Source of the DNA: Annona cherimola
Taxonomy: Eukaryota > Streptophyta > Magnoliopsida > Magnoliales > Annonaceae
NCBI GenBank assembly: GCA_030490835.1
Contig: CM059972.1
Span: forward strand, 44,371,452-44,435,451
DNA length: 64,000 nt
Direction of reading: 5' to 3'
A program made the translations under genes and the position numbers. This document shows, piece after piece, positions 58,318 through 64,000 of the stretch (positions are counted from its first letter, which is position 1; every line of letters begins with the position of its first letter). A model generated the notes under the pieces. It was not told the DNA's origin. It saw only the letters and a program-made list of their open reading frames with translations, and did no database searches.

Positions 58318-59267
58318 TTAGTTTGCTATTGTGGTTATCCTTAGTTGGGTTGGTCTTTCTCGCCCTTGTGTCGTTTGTGCTTTATTTGGATAATTATGGG
58401 TAATATGCCTTACTTGGTCACAAACAAAACACTTGATAACCTTGGCTTCCCCTATTCCACACTTATTGGCTATATGACCCGTCTGCCCACACTTAAAGCA
58501 TTTGTTTGATCCTTTCAAACATTCTCCTAAGTGGCGCTTTTGGCACTTTTTGCAAAGTAGGGAGTTTTTCTTCTTAGGGGTACCTTTACCCTTTCCCATT
58601 CCCCCTTTCTTACTCTTTTCCTTCCCCATTTCCGCTTCCTTGACACCCGGGCTAAACAATTTCTGTCCTTGCCTCAACTCTTGAGTTCTCAATGCCTCCA
58701 CTTCTAATGCCCTTGCCCTTTCGAGACTCGATGCATAATCCTTAATCAGCAAAGGTGCAAGGTTCTCTCTTAGATATGGCCAAAGTCCTTGTTGAAATCT
58801 TTGTGCTTTATTTTCTAGCACATTAGCGATCCATGACACATATCTTACTAAGGCATTGAACTTGGTGGCATATTCCATGATTGACATCCTTCCTTGATAT
58901 AATCGTTCAAACTCAATTACCTTTTGACTTTGCAGTCCCACTGGAAGGTATTCCTTATTGAACTTCTCAACAAAGGTCTACCAAGTCACTTCCTCCGGGT
59001 GTAGCCTAGTGATCAACATGGTCTCCCACCACTCATGGACATCTTTAGCTAGCAAATGAGTGGCACATAAAACCTTCTGCCTATCATTATACGAAGATAT
59101 TCTAAATAGCTTTTTGATCTCCGTCATCCACTGCTCAGCTTATACGAGGTCGGGTTCACCTAGGAACTTAGGAGGATGTTAAGCTAAAAAGGCATTAATA
59201 GCTCTCCTGTCTGCTTCCAAAATCTGATTCTTATCTCCCACTAATGCCGGTTGATGAGCTGCGTATA
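58318..59267 (-). pseudogene. Gypsy F gag
   Basis: An open 207-codon piece (58941-58318) holds the second half of the gag core (IEFERLYQGRMSIMEYATKF), a basic Lys-rich linker, CQKRHLGEC, and two knuckles, CFKCGQTGHIANKC and CFVCDQVRHITHN (last ligand changed). Upstream to 59267 the N-terminal core reads QWMTEIKKLFRI and HEWWETML, with two stops. Capsid/nucleocapsid role. It ends abruptly at element E. Confidence 0.85.
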
Positions 59268-60772
59268 TGTCTAATAAATTGCTCGCTATTTACGCAAGTA
59301 TACGTGTCGTGTCAAGTAATAAAGAGTGAGTAGAGTATCGTTCCCACGAGGATTTGTAGACCGAAATTATTATTTAGCTTAACGGCTTTCGAGGGTTGTG
59401 AAATTCTGAGTTTGTGGTCCTATTAAACTAATAATTGCAAGGGAAAATTAGAGTAGAGATTGAGACTACTGGATACTAAAACGGGTTTACTGATTAGGGA
59501 TGGCAGATGGATAGATCGGAATCCTTGAATCTAAACTATATTACTCTGGTTCTTGTTAAGCGGATTCCATATGAATTTACTAGCCCAAGTTCATGTATCT
59601 TCATATATGTCTTCCAACAGTATATAAAGCTAATTACACCCTATTTAAGTGTTATGTTCCCATGCCATTAAATAAAGTGAAATTGATAAGTTCATAACTT
59701 GTATAATGACTACACAGGATTTAACGGTATATTCCTATCCGTTAAACAACTCTCCTAACACAAAGGTCGAAACCTGTGCCTTGCACATGGATCTGGCAAA
59801 TATCTCCCTTTTACAAGGATAAATCAAGCAATTACAAGGTAGCTAATCTTGTAAAAGCATTACACTCACACATGCAAAGGTAAATCATACACAACCATGT
59901 ATATAAGCTTAAATATTCATTCCTAAATATTCTAAGAACCAAGAAACAATATAGTTTAGAATTCAATTCATCCTAACTATCCATCTAATGGAGGTTTAGT
60001 TCAAAGACATGATCTTAACAGTCACTACATCCATATAAAAAGTATCCATAGTGCAGAGAAAGAAAATTGGAAAGAATAAGAAAAACTATTTTCTGGCGGT
60101 TTCCACCAACGGGACTTGATTCCTTTCTTCAATCCGAGCTTTGATCTCGATTTCCAGAGCAATGTAGTTCGCACTCCAGCTCTTCTCTCTCCTCTCTCTT
60201 GCGCGCGAACTCCTAGGAACTATATATAGAGTCCGCTTTTGCGCAGCTTACGCACTGGAATATTCGCATACGGATGCGTATTGGCGCCTAGGCGCCAACT
60301 CTCTGTGTGCCGAGCAGTTTAGACACATTCTGGAACCCTAGACTGCACCACCTGATTTGTGGCTCTTGACTTGGGTTTACTGTAGAGAAGTGGGGCCTGG
60401 GCGCCCCTGGGTGGCGCTTAGGCGCCAACTCTCTGGACTGCTCCTTCATGTCAGCTGTGTGCTGGGAATGGTCAAGGCGTGTAGGGTGGCACCTAGGCAC
60501 CAACTCCCTGCCTTTGGATGCCTTAGCTTGCATTCAACTCGTCCGCTTTGCTTTCGTGTGTCCCGTCCTCCCTGCAAAAGATGGGAAAAGAAAATAAATA
60601 GACTAAAAATGCCTAAATAATGCTGAAATTGCCAAAAACTAATTAATGCTCCTAAAATGCAAAGCAGATGAAAATTAAGCTACAAGAGTGCAAATTAGGC
60701 CTAATCTCTCGAACTAACACACAAATTAAGTCTGGAATGGGCCATGATAACTCGTAAAAATACGAGTTATCA
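59268..60772 (-). repeat. Element E 3' LTR
   Basis: Ends TTATCA at 60772 before the PPT. The last 28 bases form a perfect 12-bp stem with 4-base loop (TGATAACTCGTA, AAAA, then the inverse). It contains three GGCGCCTAGGCGCC-like units (about 60283, 60416, 60491). The 249-bp end of the LTR is AT-rich. There is no coding frame I trust. Confidence 0.75.
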
Positions 60773-60795
60773 TACCCCCAAACTTAAATGTTGCT
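60773..60795 (-). promoter_or_regulatory. Element E polypurine tract
   Basis: The plus strand reads TACCCCCAAACTTAAATG after the LTR end, i.e. CATTTAAGTTTGGGGGTA in sense. Element D has CACCCTCCAACTTAAATG at the same place, followed in both by TTGCTAGTCC. Confidence 0.8.
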
Positions 60796-61204
60796 AGTCC
60801 TCGAGCAACATATGCAAACTGAATGAATGAATGTATGAATGAATGAATGTATGCAGAAAAACAAAAATCAACTCCTTTTGCTTCCGGTTATGCATTGATC
60901 AATCCACTTAGCCATTTCACAAGGTCGTGATTAATTCAACCTAAAAAATCCATCATTATACAAACAAGCCATAAATTTTCCTTTCCAAACCAAGTTACAT
61001 GTGGGTGTCAGAATTCCATAGTGCAAAGTTATATTTCAACATGTCAATATTTCATTCGATCAGAAAACTGGTTAGGAACTCAATGAACTCAAGCAAACCA
61101 AGTATTAAACTGAATACACTGGTTATAGCAAATGGTATCAAGTCGCTGAATTCAATCTCTAACAACTGCACATTCTTTTTCCCCCCATACTTATTGCAAA
61201 AATT

Positions 61205-61290
61205 CTCCTCATCATATTTCAGGATATCTGGAGATCTATTTTATTTTAATTTTTTGGCTCCCCTCACCATATTTCAGGGTATCTAGGGAG
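61205..61290 (-). repeat. Two hairpin repeats near E 3' LTR
   Basis: Units 61205-61233 and 61258-61290 (CTCC...CATATTTCAGG(A/G)TATCT(G/A)G(G)GAG), homologous to the three in element D. CTCCC and GGGAG arms can pair. Confidence 0.85.
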
Positions 61291-61802
61291 AATTTTCATT
61301 TTTTAAAGCGTTGTTACTGTGATTTTCCTTTGCTTTTTTACGTGAACCTTGCCATTTGTTAATGCCAAGTCCCAGTTACTTAGCTTAGGTCAACCACCCC
61401 CTTTTTATCTTTTTCTAATGCTTTATTAGGGGTGCTGAACATGTTTGAGTAATTCCTGTGAAATACTACCATTTTCGAACTTGTTGAAGTACTTGGTCAG
61501 CAATTATTTAGTTCAATTTTCATCATCTCGGTCTGAAAGATATGCCTGTTATTGAATTAGAACAATGTATTCTGAAATTCCTTTCAATTCTTTCACATAT
61601 TAATTTCAACCTGCTTTATATTTGGTTTCAATCTTAATTGCCCATTCTTTCATGAATTCAATTTCAAATCAGAATTAATCGCAGCCTTGCACATTTTCAC
61701 AATCAGATAAATTGAAACAAAGACAACTTTCATTAGTTGGAATTGAAATGCATGCAACATAAACTAAGGCATGAAAATTAGAATGCAAAACTAACCTATG
61801 GT

Positions 61803-61822
61803 TGAGAATTATACACCCCCCC
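61803..61822 (-). promoter_or_regulatory. Second PPT-like tract in element E
   Basis: The plus strand reads ACACCCCCCCCAAACTTGAG, about 1 kb from the main PPT. In sense this is CTCAAGTTTGGGGGGGG, near identical in pattern to the main PPT. A matching tract is in element D near 18576. Confidence 0.6.
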
Positions 61823-62083
61823 CAAACTTGAGAGATGCGTTGTCCTCAATGCATGATCCTAATATGAACTAAAAATGAAAATACAATGAAAAGTAAAAAG
61901 AAAAGAAAGGAAAAATAAAAAGAAAAAGAAAAAGAAAAAGAAAGGACTGGGACTCCCTCAAGAATCAGACTTTGTCACGTCCTCATCGTCCTGCTCATCG
62001 GGCTGGGGCTGCGATGGCTGCCCAAAACAAGCTCTGACCTCTGGCGGTGTCGACGAAAAAGGCGAGAGGGTGGAGATGTCGAT

Positions 62084-63064
62084 CTAGCGGTCCTCCTCTA
62101 TCCGCCGTAAGTAGGCCTCCATCGCCCGGTCATGCTGTCGTTGGTACCTAGCTTGGGCGGCCACCAGATTCTCCAAGTTTGTTAGCCGCTCGGCTGTGGA
62201 TAACGGCTGCGAGGATGGACCCGCTGCAAGTGGAGCAGGTCTGGGACACGTGGTGGTGGTGCGGATCCATGGCTGGGTGCGGTAGGAGAGGTCGTCAATG
62301 ATGACCTGACAATTCAGGACCTCCTCCGTCGGCTCCCATTTGACACCTGCCCGCTTACAGAGCCCGGTGATGAGAGATGGGAAGTAGTAGCTGCCCTGGG
62401 GTGCGGTCGCGCAGGCACAGATTTGCTGGTAGATAATGCGACCCACATCGATCGTCATACCGCTGTAGATGACATGTAGTAGCAGCGCTTTGTCCATCGT
62501 CACCTCACTGACGTGGGTCAACGGCATCATCCAGGCTGAAATAAAATGGAAAAAACATTCGCCCGTCGTACATCATCTCGCTGTGCTTGAATGATGTGAG
62601 TTGGCCTCCCGTTGATTTCCATGTCGGAGGCCGTTGGCAGATATGCTCGGTGATAGAGTTGACATCTCGACCTTCTCCCTCCAAAAACTCCTCATACTGG
62701 TCTGGATAGTCAAAAGAGCCCAATCCGTAATAGGAGTTGATCACTTCAGCATGAAACGAGACGATCTTACCCTAGACCTTCACCCTGCCCTGCTCTTGTT
62801 CTACGGCATTGGCATAGAACTCTTTCACCACTGGCACTATTGCAGACTCAGGCTATGTGAGGAATTTCTGCCACCCTCGAGCGTTCAGTGCGTTGATGTA
62901 GTTGTCGGAGAAAGAGATAATCTTTATTCCCCGTTCAGGAATTAGGTGTCGCTTCTGAAGCGAGTCTGTGTACCGCTTGAATGCCTGAGCGGAAACAAAT
63001 CGGTTGGCGTCGAATTCGATGGGTTCCTGAATTTTCTTTCTCTTAGCCGATGATGAAGAAGCCA
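62084..63064 (-). pseudogene. Putative plant transposon protein ORF (element E)
   Basis: Minus-strand coding from ATG at 63064 (MASSSSAKRKK). It continues through EFDANRFVSAQAFKRY, a stop (about 62855), VVKEFYANAVEQE, another stop, VINSYYGLGSFDYP, a frame break near 62520, then MPLTHVSEVTMDKALLLHVI, INVGRIIYQQ-like and FPSLITGLCKRAGVKW, to EAYLRRIEED. This pattern matches the domain annotated as putative plant transposon protein in Athila-type elements; its biochemical role is unknown. A Pro/Ser-rich then coiled-coil-like tail (LTNLENLVAAQARYQRQHDR) follows. At least two stops and one frameshift break it. Confidence 0.8.
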
Positions 63065-64000
63065 TGTTGTTTCCAAGCAATCTTAACCGGCCCTTGCAAA
63101 TCAAATTCCAACACAACCAAGAAGTCCGAAAATCCAATACACAACAAGCCGATTTCCAAATGCCGAACAATCCACCCAAATCACCAACCTACTCTAGTAC
63201 CAACCAATGCAAAGCAATCCTCCCAAAATAATTTCCAATCCGCAAACCAATCCACAAATTCAATCCAAACTTCTAGCTGAACAAGCACCAAGCAATCTTA
63301 AATCAAAGAAAATATCTCAAAGTTGGAGGCGGTGTTACCCATAGCAGCTTTCAGCTTGCAATCTGGAGCTTGCTCTATTTCTGCACTGGCGCCGGGACGC
63401 GGGGGTATCGGCGCCTAGGTGCCGATCTACTGTCAGTCGTTTCTGGCGCCGGGGCGAAGAAGATGACAATAAGATTGCTAAAAAAGGAGCCCAACTCAAG
63501 GGGAAATTGTTGGGGAAGCTAGAATAGATGTAAGGCTTAGGATTGGGTGATAAAAAACTAGATTCTTGGATGGATTGCAATGGATCTAAGCAAAGGGGAA
63601 AGAACGGAAACGGAATGGAATGGAAAATAAGATGAATGAAATGAGGAGGAGATTGAGGTTCAAATGTAATTGGATTGAGGTTGAAATTACTTGGAAACAC
63701 TTCGGCAAGATTCAGAAATGAGAAAGGGAGAAAGAAAAACGGCGCCGTGGCGTGAGGGTTAGGGTTTAAACCCTAACCCGAAGCTTTATAAGTCATCCGG
63801 GTTGTGCTGTCCACGACCTGGTGCCAGGGCGCCCGTGTTCTTCGGGGAGTTCATCATGGCGCCGGGGTGCCCCCCTTCGGCGCCCAGGCACCTATTTTTT
63901 TAATTTTTTAAACAAAAATAATAAAAATAAAAATAACAACAAAATTGCAAATCAAACTGGAACCAAACAATGGGTTGCCTCCCAATCAGCGCTAAGCTTA
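63065..64000 (-). other. Element E interior upstream of the ORF
   Basis: No trustworthy frame; the 121-codon minus frame at 63335-63700 is Ser/Pro/Phe-rich and unsupported. It contains several GGCGCC-rich segments (63388-63450, 63741, 63820-63895), a perfect 24-bp telobox-like palindrome (63756-63779), and GGGTTGCCTCCC at 63972. Confidence 0.5.

Larger units (their letters stand above)
51517..59267 (-). mobile_element. Ty3/Gypsy element F (host of E)
   Basis: Minus-strand element of the long-LTR family: 3' LTR 51517-54893, PPT next to it, then integrase, RNase H, RT, protease and gag up to 59267, where element E breaks it. The 5' LTR lies beyond the window. Domain order PR-RT-RH-IN confirms Ty3/Gypsy. 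The IN C-terminus of the chromovirus type suggests Tekay/Reina affinity, without a clear chromodomain. Confidence 0.9.
59268..64000 (-). mobile_element. Athila-like Gypsy element E (partial)
   Basis: Minus-strand element: 3' LTR about 59268-60772, PPT, tandem hairpin units, second PPT-like tract, a plant-transposon-protein ORF, then the motif GGGTTGCCTCCCAATCAGCG at 63972 near the window end. Gag/pol and 5' LTR would be to the right. It shares its signal layout with element D, but its LTR is different. The left LTR edge could instead be 59252 (TGATGAGC). Confidence 0.78.

Noticed and set aside
59330..59365. Relation between the SINE and the E LTR through CCCACGAGGATTT
   Set aside because: Only 13 bases shared, with no further similarity.
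63335..63700. 121-codon minus-strand frame as a gene
   Set aside because: Biased Ser/Pro/Phe content, no domain, inside the untranslated part of element E.

Overview
This window looks like repeat-rich, intergenic DNA from a flowering plant with a large genome. I see no intact host protein-coding gene. Almost everything recognisable is a transposable element: Copia and Ty3/Gypsy LTR retrotransposons, a plant L1 LINE, a tRNA-derived SINE, hAT-like, Mutator-like and fold-back MITEs, and a Pack-MULE carrying a broken GRAS (SCARECROW-like 32 type) gene fragment. Most boundaries can be read directly from target-site duplications (TSDs), TG...CA LTR ends, primer-binding sites (PBS) and polypurine tracts (PPT). 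The species cannot be named from this sequence.

Left nest (1-12758). Five insertions are stacked. A Copia element (A, minus strand, 1-4555) sits in the integrase region of a second copy of its own family (B, 4556-7924). B sits in the protease region of a decayed Ty3/Gypsy element (I, plus strand, 7925-10453). I ends inside an inverted LTR piece (J, 10454-11316), which abuts an older, very broken Gypsy element (K, 11317-12758). Only the right-hand halves are in the window.

Element D (12759 to about 25065, minus strand) is an Athila/Tat-like, apparently non-autonomous Gypsy element. Its 3' LTR carries a 5'-truncated L1 (14870-17074, 15-bp TSD). Its interior holds a 4,033-bp solo LTR (20842-24874, TSD GAAAG). 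Its 5' LTR survives only as a stub.

The middle (25066-34917) is the least repetitive part and is dotted with small DNA elements: a fold-back MITE, a SINE (16-bp TSD), a 394-bp palindromic MULE-MITE (9-bp TSD), two hAT-like elements (8-bp TSDs), further fold-back MITEs, and the Pack-MULE at 29015-30754 (9-bp TSD).

Right nest (34918-64000). A minus-strand Gypsy element H is split by a solo LTR (35351-38349, TSD CTTGG) and by Gypsy element G (39735 onward). G contains another solo LTR (46499-49855, TSD ATGGA), and its 3' LTR is split by Gypsy element F (minus strand, 51517 onward). F's gag is split by element E (minus strand, 59268 to the window end), an Athila-like element with a plant-transposon-protein ORF. 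Here only left-hand halves are visible. I, J, G, F and the three solo LTRs belong to one Gypsy family with unusually long LTRs (about 3.0-5.0 kb).

No autonomous, intact element is complete inside the window. The best open frames are the Copia A gag (617 codons) with its pol open to the window edge, the L1 RT/RNase H frame (710 codons) and the F reverse transcriptase (210 codons). The most interesting signals are shared structural signatures of elements D and E (two PPT-like tracts flanking tandem hairpins), LTR-borne hairpin minisatellites, a possible leader intron in the long-LTR family, a gag/pol frame break next to a splice-acceptor-like tract in the Copia family, and MITEs that share a core but differ at their tips.
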